A DNA stretch of 64,000 nt from Halichondria panicea (GCF_963675165.1 NC_087392.1:3493442-3557441); one strand, 5' to 3'. Shown: positions 45,001 through 60,000, numbered from the stretch's first letter. Numbers and translations are program-made. Notes: generated by a model not told the origin, from the letters alone.

Positions 45001-48000
45001 ATATCAATTGCATGCAGGAAATATTATTGTGTAACTGAGTGCGAAACGATATTGCTGCTGAAATTAATGCCAAAAGCTGCTGCTTTCATGAAACAGTGCA
45101 GCTTTGCAGCTTTTTTCTCACTCTTGTATCAGATTCTACTAATGGCTAGCGTTCTAGTGCAGATTTAACTACAGTTGAGCCTCGATTATCTGAACCCTGA
45201 TCATCTGGATGAAAGTTTCGACCAAATTTAATAGCAAACACCTACTCACGCATATATATTTATTATGAAGTGTCCACGTGGTTGAACGCTTTTGTGTTGC
45301 TGATTAGTAGAAGCAGCAGCTTAGCTAGCCTCGATTCCAGGCCGCACTGAAGATGGGCCCTTGTGAAGGAGGCTACAGCTTAGCCTAACAATATAGTTTG
45401 CTACCTTGTTCTGTCCGCTGATGCATTATGTCCGAGACTAGTACATGTACATTTTTTTAAGAGCTCTGGACATCGTTTTCGAATTTTTTTCATGCTGAAG
45501 CTACTTGATTTATTGATGGCCATTTACAGTCATTCTGGTATCCGAATATTTCAGCCATCCAGATGAGGTGGGGACACCATGTAGGTGTTCATATAATCGA
45601 GGCTCAACTGTACTGAGTAGAGTAGCAATGGACAAGTTATATATGAAAAGGCTGCAATAATTATGGCATTCCAAGTAAGCAAATTAACCTAGGTATAGCT
45701 CGAAAACAAACCATTGTTTTGCAAATCCACTCATCGAAATCCAAGAAAACATGACTATAGAGCCTGTAGAAGCTGTGTTAAGTGTATTTTAACTTCATTG
45801 ATCTTTAATCATCTGTAGAAGTCTACACAGAGAGACAGACAGACAGACAGATGATTGACAGACACACATTCCTCGTGTGTGCATGTGCACACCGAGGCAT
45901 AATTATGTGCATGCATGTACGCTACATGTACTGTGTTTGCCAACGTATAAACTCAAACATACGTACATATCCGGTAGCAGCTCTAATAATGTACTCTGGT
46001 GTGTTGTGTTAATTATATTGTTATAAATTACATTGTAGGAGCTGCTTGAACACAATGGTGGTCTCATTTGCAAATCTGAGAGTGTAAGTAACATTATGTA
46101 ACGTACGTGTTCGCTAATTAATGTGCACTTAAAATTTGTCACGATTACGATTAGTAATACAAAGATAACAGATACTTTCTGGTACACATGCAGTCACCAC
46201 CACCAGTGAGTAAGAAAGGAAACTTATTCAAGACTGGCTCTGACAGGTCTGGTTGGAAGAGACGATATTGCTCTCTGGATAAGTTCCGTGGATTTGAGTA
46301 CTTCAAAGCTGAAGGGGTAAATTATATATACCTTATTGTTATATTATAAACGGATACGAATTTTAGCGAATTTGTAATTAACGCTAAATTAAGTACGCGC
46401 TAATAATAAAATGCAATTAAAAATTATGATTAAAAAAAAAATTTTTTTTTTCTTTTGTATAATATAATGTACTTTTGAGAGTATGCTAAGCAAGCTAGCC
46501 CTTTCTTTATCTGTATCTGACTCCAAACTTTCCATTCAACCTAAAACTCATACTTGTACATCTTTTGAGATATAATTATTGTGATAATGAATTTGCTACA
46601 AATCCGCCAAAATTAGTACCCTAAAAACAGAGAAAAATTTGAAAATGCTAAAATTACTATAGTAACATTAAGGTATACAAAGCCATTTAAGGGCTGACAC
46701 ATCATGTAAGAGGTGCATGTACATGCAGTGATATGTACATGTATACTATTAATGTAAGAGGTGCATGTACATGCAGTGATATGTACATGTATACTATTAA
46801 TGTAAGAGGTGCATGTACATGCAGTGATATGTACATGTATACTATTACACTATAATTATAATTAGTAATTATACACACCCTTAACTGTATACTATCACAA
46901 CTCTCGCGATTGCAGGATACTGAAGCACTAGGGTATATCCACATAGAAGAGATGCTCAGTGTGTCACGGTGTGAGGATGATGGTGTGCGGGACCCACGCT
47001 ATAAGCACTGTTTTGAGGTCAATACTCAGGGCCGAGGCTACCTCTTTTGTGCAGACACCGAGGAGGATATGAGAGATTGGATTCAAGTTTTTGAGAAAAT
47101 AATTCCTCCCGATGCTGCTGACAATCTTGTGAGTTAATTGAATTGGAATCCATTCTGCTTGTCAGACAATGCATGTATTATATGGTGTGCCATTTGTGTC
47201 AAAATCTAAAAATGGATACTGTATAAAAAGGAGTCGATGTTTTAAAATGTAGCCGCGATGTTATAAATGAGTCGATGACCATAATTTATACCATTATATC
47301 ACCCTATATTTTGTGTTTTGTAGTAAGTCAACCTTCACCAATTTAATGGTAAACTGGAGAGTGTATAAGGAACCGTAGCCGAGGCTAGGGTGCTGCACTG
47401 AGCAGGTTGGAGAAACCCAATGAGTGACCTTAATGAACTAAGGTCAGCTGGTTCCAGCCTGCTCTGTGCAGCCCCACCCCCTTCCTTACACTTTCCAGAT
47501 ACTGTTAAATTGAAATTAAATCATAATTATTAGTAAAAGGTCGACTTAGATCTACTACAAAACTAATGGTACATCGACTCTTTTGTAACGTCAACTCTTT
47601 TATAATATCGACTCTGACTGCTATAAACATCGACTGTTTTATAAGCCTAAGGTAGACTATGTAAACATTAACTGATGTTTAGAACTGCATGAAATAATAA
47701 TTTTGACACATACATGTAGGCTACTTTTAAAACATCGACCTTTAGAACATCGACCTTTTTATACAGCATCCATTTTTGGATTTTGACAGAAACGGCACCC
47801 CATAGTATTATGCTTTTTTTTACATTGTAATGCACATGTATAATGTACCTTTAGAGTAATATTTGAGCTCCATACTACATTTTTGTGCAGGGTTTTGATA
47901 AGGTGGGCTACCTTAAGAAGAAAGATCATATGGGTGGATTTAAGAGACGGTGGTTCACTCTCAACGGGAAGAGCCTCTCGTCGTACAAAAGGGTGAGTGC

Positions 48001-51000
48001 TACTACAAGATTTTCCTTATATGGAGATATCTATACTACAATTATATACATGTACACTGTCAACTCACTCTAATACTTTTTGAGTGCCACAAAACCTGAC
48101 CTGAGGCATTTTACATCACAGATTCGTATGAAATGGTTGTTTTTCAATACCAGGAGCTAATCTAGCTGGTGTGTTATAAAGGACGTTGTGCTGTCACATA
48201 ATTTTTAACCTCGTGTACAAATACCTAAAGGTATTAAAGCAACAATAATACATTTTAGTCAAAACTTTAGCTCTGATCCATGTGTACACTTAGCACTCTC
48301 ACATACCGCAATCTTTGTCTGGAACTCGTAGCCATTGCTCTCGCTTGTCAGCAAAACAAAAAAAGGGCATCTTAGTAGTAGTAGCGTTTAGCGTAGCTAC
48401 CTAAATGTAGTACCTTCCATGCAAAAACTCAACACGTGGCCTCGTAACCGTGCAAAACATTGATATAAAAAATACAGTAATTTACGGTTAAACGATAGAT
48501 TTATATTTAATCTGCCCACAAAAATTGCCGGGTATTATACCGTACTCTACCGAGATTACGCCCATCCCTACTTTTTTGAACAATTTTTTTTGAATCTCTG
48601 TTGAAGACTACTGTGACAGTGACAAGGAACAACCTATGATGCAGAATCTTGACTTGTACTTTTTTTTATACCTAGCTACTTTCTTTACCCATGTGCATTA
48701 CCATTGTTGTATATTGATGTGAGAGCTGGCAGGCCTCAGACGCAGACAGAAAAGACTTACCGTATTACTAGAATGTATGCGAATTTTGCGAGGGTTATTC
48801 AATAACAATAAAATCGCAAAACCTATAACTAGTAAATACACACGATCCTGCCAGAATGCAATAGTTAGATGGCAAAGGATCCATTTCTGCTGATTTGGCT
48901 CATTCGCAAAGGTTTTTCACCCGCAAATATTCTAGTAATACGGTAGTTCTTAAAGAGTGGGTGTAATTTTGAGACAAAAATACTGTTTTCGAAATTTAGC
49001 CCATCCCACCTGTAGCATGTAATTAGGGTTGGCGTAGCATCAGTTGTGTAGAATGTATAGCCTAGCTCCTTCACAAGGTAACAGTGTCCACAGAGAATCC
49101 TTCCAGATGGATCGCCAGCTATATAGCTACAATGCACTGTGCAAACTAGCTAGTTAGCTCATAGACAATCCTTTGCATAATTGCTCAATTTGAGTACAAA
49201 AACTTGTAGTTGATCATTCGCTTAAAATAAAGATATGTAAGCGCTAATATATAATCCCGTAAGGCGTTTCTACGGTATGCTAACAAGTGACTCACAGCCT
49301 GCAACAGTGTGGATGAAATCATCTAAATGGAGTAAAAGCTGTCACTAGCCTATATCTCTTTCCATGTCAATATCGCACAATCTGAAACAGTTCCGTCACT
49401 TTAGTTTGCATTTGTGGTTCAAAACGTCAGCCCCCTAATTAGCTTGATTTTATCGCCGCCTCCAATGAAGTGGCCATGAGAGAGATAGGCGTGGGTCAAT
49501 GGTTGTGCACAAACTAACCAGTCGATGTTATGCCTTGCTGCTGCCTCGATGAAGGCCTTTAAAAGTGCATGTGTACACAAATGGCTTGCTGCTTCGTCTT
49601 TGAAAATAATTATGGGTACCAAGATAGTTCAGAAGGTCTACCAATGGATACTACTCAGTCCTACATGCTGTATAGCTGGTTTTATATCTATTTTCTTAAT
49701 TGAACAGCTCAGCAAATTTCAAACGATAATCGCATTCATGACACTATCCAATCTACCACAGAAACCCTCTATCAGCTTTGCAACAAACCTACAGCTCTGT
49801 TTCTAGCTAGCTCTGTGTATGACTATGAATTTGTGTTCTTTGTCTGTATAATTACAAGTCATTCTTTCAGGATATTTCGAAAAAAGTTCCAGTAATTGTG
49901 CGCATGTGCAAACAGTCAGTAGTAAGTAGGCCGCCTTTTCTTCCTTCGAGGCCTGTCTGATCATGCTGAGAAAATTTGAGTCATAGATGAGGTGGACTTG
50001 GACTTGGACCCTTTTTGAATATTTAATGATGTTGTAAAATGAACTGTGACGTAATAGATCCAGTTAGGGTTGCCTGCTTTCCTAGGTTGCTCACTTTCTA
50101 GCTAGCTCTCGTTCACAGAGACATCCGGTTACTGGGTGGGGCTCAAAAATGACTGTATTATAGGCACATTCTCGAATAAGTGTATAGACTATATTGTCCC
50201 CATGCATGAGCGCATGCACTAATAATCCAGTTTCTACGATAGCAGGCTAAGGCTAGAAACCTTCAATCAAACTTTCTATCTACTTGTTGTGATTGAGTCA
50301 TTGTATTACTGAGCATGTGTGTTGTTATCCTGCGTCAGCCCGTATCTGGCTAATGGTTGGCGCATGCGCAAGCAGTCGATACCAGGCCCATCTCTGAGAG
50401 GAAGTGGCCGTGGGGTCGAGGCTAGGTATTATAGTAATCTAACCAGTAACTGTGCAAACCATAACTGCTAGCCTTTGCTTTGGAAGTTTCTAATAAATGT
50501 GTCCTTAAAATGTCTACAGGAACGGGAAGAGATTGATGAGATTGACCTGCGGAAGGTGACTGAACTCAGGAGTCCAGATCCCGCTGGCAACTATGAACAG
50601 CAATGTACCTTTACTATCTACCTAGCTGACAAGTAAGTGGACACTCTCAACCTACAGTTTTGATGGCTCTTACTTTGTAATTTACTATTGCTGTCCTCCT
50701 GGTGCACTATTTACCACTGCTGCATACATGTAGTTTTAGTGCTTCGAATCAGTGTAGTTAAACTGTGTGCAGGACGTTCCAGCTGCGAGCAGATAATCCA
50801 TCAGATGCTGAGATGTGGGTTTCGGCGCTTAAGCACACACAAGTGTCTGGAATACCCTTAGCAGAGCAGCAGTTGACTAGCACAGGTATTCCGATTCTTG
50901 TGCACAAGTGTTTGCAGTTTGTGGAGACGTACGGGTTAGAGACTGAGGGATTATACAGGCTGAGCGGAGGCAAGGCTAACAGCCGGAAGCTTGTCCTGGC

Positions 51001-54000
51001 TTTCAATCAAGGTATAATGTGGTTATTGCATAATTTTGTTACGATTATCAAACTGCAATACGAGCGTATCTGGTGGTTATAATTATAATAATTATAGTAA
51101 AACTTTGTATATGTACATATATGACCAAATGTGGGTGTTGCAAACTCTTTAGCTACTGTATATAGCAGTCACTATAATAATTATTCCTGTCCCGTTTTAC
51201 GTAGTACGCACTTTGTATGTTTGAAGCGTTTCTGTTTTGACAGCGTGATTATTGTTGAATTATTCTGTACCTTTATTGCTATTCAGTGTTGCATATGTTA
51301 CAAGTAGATCTAATAAAACACCCAATTCACAGGTTCCTGAACTTTCTCGGTGAAAAGGTCCTTTATAGTTTCTATAATTATGAATGCTATCTTTTTTGTA
51401 ATTGCAACCTTTATATTGCTTTATCAAACAGCATGCTATGATAGTTAGATATGAAACCTTGCCTATAGCTACGTTATGAGCATTACAGTCTGCTTGCTGT
51501 CTAGATATACAGTATCTCGCATCATTCTCACTAGCTAGCTCGCTATATAATTATACAATCATGAATTCTTGTAGGCAATCTTCAAAGGCATCAAAAAACA
51601 CATCTATAGATTCACAATCATTGGCCCATAATGATAATGTTATAATAATATTATGCCTCGGTGCGCATGCGCAAGCTAGGTATACGGTAGTCAAAGAAAG
51701 AAAAAAGAAGCGTAAGAAGAAAGAAGAGTAAGAAGAGTGAAAAGCCAGTCTGAGGAAAGCAAGGAGCTTCTATTTAGTCTAGTGTAGTGTGTACATGTAG
51801 GTGGTGTAGTGTAGTGCAGTGTTAGTGTTTGTGTTTTTAAATGGTGATCACTCCCTTGGGTAATGTGATTTGCTTTTCGAGTGCCTCTAAGTTATTGATA
51901 AGTTGAAGTATGGTATGCTGCAAGTGCAATAGATCGAGCAAGTGTAGGCAATGTGTCTGTGTAAAAGCCGGCAGAAATGCTCTGATTGTCTACCTAGCCG
52001 ACTAGAGGCTTGCCGCAACGTACCAGATGTTAACACCGAGATATCGTTGACAAGCTCCACGTCCCTTTTAGGGCCTACTGTTCCACTGCCTGCTCTACTG
52101 CCAGATGAAGATGATCCAGATGGTCAGGGTTAGGGTTTGTGCTCCTCTTTCAAACATGCGTCAATCAACCAATGTACTGCCTTAGCCAATGTAGGGAGCT
52201 GTACATCGTGAGGGACTCTCTGCTTTTGTTGTTTGTAGACTCGTTCCAGTTGATAAGTGTCCAAGAGTGAGACCCATTGGTATAGGAGAAGTACCTAGAC
52301 ACATAATTGCCAAGGCAATTCTGAGGATACTGAAGGATGACATTGGAGAAGCATCCAGGCCCCTTTAACTATGTGCTGGCCAAGAAGGTGGATGCGAAGC
52401 CGCAGTCCAGTCGATGAAGTTTATCTTTGAGGACCAAGATACAGAGGCCGCCTTACTAGTGGACACAACCAATGCTATCAATAGGAAATCCGCCCTTCAT
52501 AACGTCAGTGTGCACAAGTGCTCATCAACACGTATAGCTATTCACCCTGTCCGCTTGTTTATCACAAATGGTAGAGAAATTCAAAGTACAGAAGGCACTA
52601 CCCAAGGCGACCCCCTGGCAATGGCCATGTATGCCATTGCTACTGTACCTCTAATTAGAAAACTGAAAGAAATGTGCCCAGAGGTTAGTATGCAGATGAT
52701 GCCACAGGAGCGGCAACATGTATAATAACCTAAGGTCCTGGTGGAATGAACTCTTTCGACTGGGGCTCCTCTATGGCTATCATCCTAACCCAATCAAAAC
52801 ATACCTGGTTGTAAAAGAACAACATAAGGAGAGAGCCACCTCTGCCTTTGCTGACACAGGAGTTCAGATCACCACCAAAGGCAAGCGCCATCTCGGAGCT
52901 GCTATACGCTCACACAGTTTTACAAAAGAATATGTTACTGGAACAGTTGAGGAATGGACACAGGAAGTGGAAAGCCTTGCCCGTGTTGCAGTATCTCAAC
53001 CCCACGCTGCATACGCAGCTTTCACACATGGTTTCACAGGCAGATGGACTTACCTACTTCAAACGATCTCAGACATACAAAATCTCCTCCTCCCTCTAGA
53101 GACAGCAATAACACATCTTCTCATCCCAGCTTTATCAGGCCTCCCTCCCATCTTGCTCAACGCTAGAAAGAGATCTACTCACTCTCCCTGTGAGACATGG
53201 AGGATTGGGCACTGTTACCCTGCAACCCTGTCCTCACAATTCTATAAGGCATCTGTAACAGTATGTAAACCCCAAGTCTCTCTCATTGTGTCTCAAGAAA
53301 TGTACCAGAATGCAGACCCGGAGACAACGGCAACCGCTAAAAGAGATGTGAGAGCCCTGAACCATGTGGAACATGCTCAACAAGCCAAGGATGTTAAGGA
53401 CCAGTTACCCAGTGATCTGAAACGTCACGCAGATTTAGCCAAAAAAAGAGCTTCATCATGGCTATCAGTTCTACCCATAGGCACACACGGCTTCCAGTTA
53501 TGCAAACGAGATTTCAGAGACGCCACACGTCTGATATATAACTGGCAGCAACATCCCCAAGACATGCAACTGTGGTTCAAACTTCTCACGCTATGATCTG
53601 CCTCCCGACTATTCGTTATAACGAAATTCGTGACATCACAGCCTCCCTGCTCACGGAAGTATGTCACAATGTGGCTACAGAGCCACCCCTCCAGCCCCTC
53701 ACTGGAAAGCTCTTTTTGCCAGATCAGTGAACACCAGTAACCATGCTCGCCCGGATATTCGTGCAAGAGGCTTCTGAAACAACCACCAATATGCATTTTT
53801 TGATGTAAGGGTATTCTACCCTAACGAACCTAGTAACCATTCCGGAGATGCCTACAGGAGACACGAGCAAGCTAAAAAGAGGGAATATGGACAAAGGGTT
53901 GGAGAGATTGAGCGGCGAGTCCCTAGTCCTCTCAACCTGGGGAGGAATCGGCAAGGAAGCAGCAACTTTCTACAAAAGGCTCGCTCACATGATAGCATCA

Positions 54001-57000
54001 AAGAGACCAAATCTCTACCCTGCTGTAATGGATGGCTTAGATGCAGGCTATCCATTCGCTCCTCAATCATGTGCATTCGAGGAAACCGCTCGTCTCTGCA
54101 TAGACCAGTCTACTCAAACAATATATCTTAGGAGGGGCGTGTTCCCCCCCCTGAATACATAATCACCATAATTACAATCGGACTTTTGATGTTTATCTCC
54201 CCATTCAACTTTTGACAGTATTATACCAGTACATTGTATGTATCTTCATTGTTTCAAAAATAAGCCTGAAAAAAGAAAGAAGAAGAGAAAAGAAAGCCAG
54301 AAAATTAATTTTCATCATGATATCATGTGTGTATTAGCAATAACTAGTAGCTTTGACATATCCACTGAGGTATCAGCACCCACGGTACTTTCGTTGTATC
54401 GGTTTTGCCGCTGTGCAATGAAGCTCAACACACAGGGTGAATGCTCATGAGCATCTTCTTTACTGTAGGTCGCCATTGTAGAACACTGATTTGGGTGTAA
54501 AGTGGTGTACGTATAACTCAATGCCTTAAATTGTGCGGTTATTATACCACTGTAAGCTAGTGCATGGTTGTTTTTTTAAGGAGTAAGGATGTTAACAGTA
54601 ATATTGTCGTTGTCATGTGGTGATTGGAATCTTCCCCTTCAATTCTCCAGATGCCAGAGGTGTTGTGATAGACCCCGAGGTGTTCACGATCCATGATGTC
54701 ACTGGTACTCTAAAACAGTTTTTTAGGAACCTTCCCGACCCACTCCTTACGCATAGGCTCTACCAGTCATTCATCAATACAATGCGTAGGTTTACTAAAT
54801 ATATATGCAATGCATGTATGGTTACTCTGAGGGTACCATAGTTTATTAATTTAATGCGAAGTCTCTTCATTAAGGTTACGGTAAACTATGTTTGCTCATT
54901 AATTATTCCATGAGCTAGATCTAGCAGCTAGAATGAGCTGGAAATCCAGCTAAAACGCAGTAGTCATTTCATGGCTGGAATAGACGTTTTTAATAGATAG
55001 CTAAATTGCATGCCGTCTACTGTAGCCTATATGCAGGGCCGCACGAGGATATTTAAAAAAGGCTACTGCCAAGAGGCTTTGGCTCTGTCAGCCATTTTAA
55101 GTGCATATTTTTTTGTGAGAGTTTCTTGGCCTGGAACGAAAAAATGCATGGATTTGGATTCAAAGATTTACAAACTAAAGCTTTGTTCTCCAGTTATGGC
55201 TAATTTTGCTTACAGTAAATGCTGTTGCAGTCTCTTCAGAATCTTTTGTAGCATCATCTACAAGAGTCAGAAAAGAGCTGCAAAGCTGTATTGCATGCCA
55301 GAATGCTTTATGCAGAAGGATGGTAGCATAATTATGGTCCAGCACGGTCATGTTCACTAACATACGTTCATAGTTCACCAGGTTACATGTTGTACTTCAT
55401 GTTCTAGCGAAATACCAAGGCTTTTATTACCGTCTACTTCCTGAGGCTACGCCATAATTATATAGCATTGACTAGCACGTTAAGTGAAGTTTCATCTGTA
55501 TACACTAAGAGCTTGCTTTGTCTTTAACATAATTATTACAATGTCCCTCTAACGTTATAGAGTCGGACCACGAAAGTCAGATGTACCAACTGCAGAGCCT
55601 CATTGAGCAGCTCCCCCCTGTCAACAGAGAGACACTGAGGAGGGTTGCTGGACACTTAAAAAAGTTAGTAGGCTATGCATCGTAAGTTAATGAATATGCA
55701 GGGTACGTGTAACGTACCTTTAAAGAAACGGGTACTAAGTAATTTCAGATTTTCTTTGTTTTTAGGTACTAATTTTGGCAGAAATTCGATCATAATTATT
55801 TCATTAGCACAATAATTTAAGTTTGTGTCATATTTTGAGTTTAAAGTTTAAAGGCTGAATGGTAGCCAGGTATGGATCGAGCTACCATAATTCAAATATT
55901 GCTAAACACACGCAAACCCACTGCCAATCCTATGTAGGTTTTACTAACAAGAAAATTTTTATTTCTTTAATGATGTTCATAATTAAGTTTGTTCATGCAT
56001 TTTATTATGAACGCAGATGTTAATTATTAAATTTAGTAGAATTTTTAATATTAAGGTAATGCTACCTGAATTTCGCGTTACGGACTACATGTAGCTACTA
56101 TCTAGGTAACACTCCAAGCTATTCCAGAACTGGTTACCAAAACAGGCTGCATGGTTCCTTTCTTTCCACCTCAACATTTTAGTTGTGATGAAAGTGTTAT
56201 GCAGTGTGCTGCAGTGCAGTGTACATGTACATGTACATGTAGTCATGTTTTTGCTATTTTCCATTGTCTTACTCAGGGTGACGGAGTTTGAACTCAAGAA
56301 TAAGATGGGTTTGTCCAACTTGGTACGACTTTTTGCCCCTACTCTAATGACAGTTGACGGTGATCCAGTAAGTCCTGACACTATATACATTGATCATAGT
56401 CATGTATCCCCCTATCTCTGTCGTGTCAATTATTGTGTCATGTTTTTTGCAGGTCTCATTTGAGAGCACTCAGTATGAGTATTCCTGTGTTCATGCTATG
56501 ATTAGCCACTACAAGTGGCTGTTTCAAGTTGATGAAGAGGAATCAAAGAAAGAGGAGGTGTGGAGTTGTTTACTTGTATCTAATTGAGCGTTGATATTCC
56601 GAACACCTGATGTTTTCCTTACCTCAACCAAATGGCTGAAATAGTTATAAAATCAGCAACCTATAGCAGAAGCTGCTATCATTAACGCCAGAGCTTGATG
56701 AGCATGTGCGAGTAGGTGTTGGCTATGAATAAATCTATAGGTCAATTCTCTCATCCGTATAATTGAATAGTCGACTGTACGTATATGACTGCATGTTCAT
56801 GACTTTCTATCGTACAATTTATGTGATTACACCATACATTACTGAGTCCCTGCAGGTATGATTCCTTAATTTTATCGACAGACTTATAGGTCCTGCACAT
56901 TATGTGCAATTTTATTTTGTCCACAGTCTGGAGGTATCGTATTGCAGGTTATTTTGGAAATGTTCGTATTTTTCGTATTGAAGCATATCCACCGCAATAG

Positions 57001-60000
57001 GTTCTACGTCACTACGTCACTATCCTAATTATGTAAAAATTAATTGGGTAGTTCGTACAAACATTTCCACCAACAGAAATTACCCGCTATGTACCTTGAT
57101 AATTTCCCAGATTCTACTAGATTCTACTGTGTAACAATGAACTTGGCATGTATAATAATTATAGTGAAAATAATTTCTACTGCTAGGAATGTTTGTCTGA
57201 TACAGCTCTTTGTGCGAGCGCCTAGCTATATCGTATCATAATTATCGCATAAATTTTTAGTGATCAGCAATAAAATACACTTAGCTAACCAACGTGTTTT
57301 AATGCTGGTGCACTCGGATGATAATACTATTAATGTTCTCGGTTGAGTATTACGCTCGAGCATTATGTAAACTTGTTAGTATTATTGCATCATTTTTTGA
57401 GGGCAGAGCAGTTAACGCAAAAAACTGGGATAAACTCAGACGCACCGGTATGTCACATGCAAAGCTATTGGTGGGTGTGATTTCCTGGCATTGAGAAACG
57501 CGAATGTTAGAACCCACGGAAGTTTCTGCTGAGGGCTCTTTAGCCAAGTAGCGAAAATTTCCCGCTATATGGTACTAGCAAGCACTTTACATTTTAAAAG
57601 AGAGAAAGTACACCGGCATTCATTTACTGGTGGAATTACTCTCTAAGTTGCCCATTTATCTTGATTACTCAAACCAGAAGCACATGAGGGGATGGAGCGT
57701 CTTACTACGGGAATTCTCTATCGTATAGCTTTGTACAAATCATGCCATATATTATGTCAAACCGCTAAGTGCTGCTGACATTATTTATTGCACTGAATGA
57801 TATTCACTATAATTATTAGCATTATCAGCCACACATGTACAGAGCACTTAGCACATTACAAACAACCGCAATGCTATACAGAGTAAGACGCTCCATCCCC
57901 TCATCTGCTCCTGCTAAAAAAAAATGCTGTGCTGCTTATGGTATGAACATTAATTCTAGAATCTCCGCTTTTTGTTCTGTTTCAGGCAATAGAAGCTGCT
58001 ATGCGAAAGATCAAGGAGGCTGATAAAATGCAGAGTAAGGCCTCTGCCATATCCTCTAGCATGGATTTTCTCACTAGAATCTACATTTCCAGCAAGGACG
58101 GAGACTCTTATGGCATTAACGTGAGTAATATTTCATTTACGTTCTAATTCCTATAATGCGAAATGTTTATGCATACCGGTACATATAGTTTTCGTATTAG
58201 AGTAGTTTTCATGAGTAGGGAATTATAATGTGTGAGACTACATGCATGTTACATTGTCTTGTTTGGAACCGGAAAGGACTTACATATGGTACGTACGTGT
58301 CAGGGTGTCATACAGGATTATGCATGGTTTTCACAAATGTGTGAACCATGCATATATGCTCAACTCCCCCCCCCCCCCCCCTAAAATGTGCATTCAGATA
58401 CTAGTTGTATGACTGAAAATGCAACTAAACCCACCAGAATACACCTAAGATCACTTAATTAATAAAAAATGTGTTCCCCTAGCCGGTGAGACAATCCACA
58501 TGCCTTTATTTCCCCCCTCTACGTTAAATTCCTGTATGACACCCTGACATGCTTATAGGCTTTTGAGCACGTTCTCTTGGGTTTGATTCATGGATTTGTA
58601 AGCCCTCCTCCGAAAAAATTAATCGTTTGAGGATTGTTTGTTTGTTTGAATTGTTTGAGGAATGGTTATGAGTTGCAATTTGGGTTTTTGTGTGCTTCGA
58701 TTTTACTGCATGTACAGTAGTCTACATGTAGTTCGAGATTGTAGTACGATGGCCCTGAAGGTCACTCAGTAGTGTTCTCAACTTGGTGTTCTCTACTTGA
58801 GACTAATGACGAGCAGAACAATTATAGCCAGCTGACCAGCCACTGAAGTGAAGCAACGAACAGCTGGCTTTGAGATTTGTATCTCTGCTTCTGAGCAAAA
58901 TTGACAAAAATTAATTTGACCCCCCTTCCCCCCTGCCTACCCTCTGCAAAATAAAGTTACAGACACTATAAAGTAGGCTAAAAGTAGAGAAGTTTGGAGA
59001 ATTCAATTAGTGACCTTAATTAGCTAAGTTCAAGTGGTTCCAGCCTCCTCTGCTGAGCATGCAGCCCTTTTGTGTAGGGTTTCCTGCAGGTGGGCGGTAG
59101 CCTTAACTCCAAGCCTCTCTGCCCCCTGGAGTTGAGGCTATGGAGGGCGGTATAACAATTACTAGAGGTACTGTGTATAGCGGGTCAATGTTCGCGGTTT
59201 TCGCTGATTCAGCATGTTCCGCGAACATTTATAATATATAATATCACATGCATGCATGCTACAAAAAGGCTGCTATCCGCATAAGTGTATACCCTCGAAA
59301 TATACCCGCTATACGGTATAGGTGATTTCCACTCTACTTTAGTTTGCCAACATCCCACACACTAACTAGTGAAATGTGTAGTAAGTAGCTGGGCCCGTAT
59401 TTTGTTCCCAACCAAAAAGCAGTTTGCCTTCCCGTGCGTAGTTCTTATAGACTCGCAAGCTGTCACTGTTGCACGGCGAACAGTAGACTGGTCAAACTCC
59501 GTGTAGAGACTTGTGTTGCACAGTCAGCATATCAGCTAAGTGGCTGCGGTTTTCGTGACGTCAGTATACTGCATGTGATACCTAGAGTTTTCTAGTGCTA
59601 CGTCAATGATATTGTAGTAACCGCATGCGGTCTAGCCACTGAAGTTGCCACAAATATTGTAATAATACTTCGACGTTGAGTAAAATCTAGTACCTTGCTG
59701 TCTGTAATAGATTCTACTACATTTGTACTAAAACTTGCGCTTCCAACTGACACTTGAGACCATGGGACACGTACAGTATACTGATGAGTTGCACAGTCTT
59801 AGCTATAATTATTAGCATTCTAGGTACATAAAGATCTCAAGCGTGACAACAGAACGTTTTGTACCTCTAGCTATCTTCACAAAAGTCAAAAACGAAATTT
59901 TTCTTTTCGAACTGATGTCCACCATTAGGGGGCATGAGAATGACGTTTAGGGGGGCTCTGAATATCTTGCAGTGATCATAATTCATGAAACATTGTTTCC

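Noticed and set aside
53425-53796. Minus-strand frame of 123 codons
   Set aside because: Antisense shadow of the RT retroelement copy 2.
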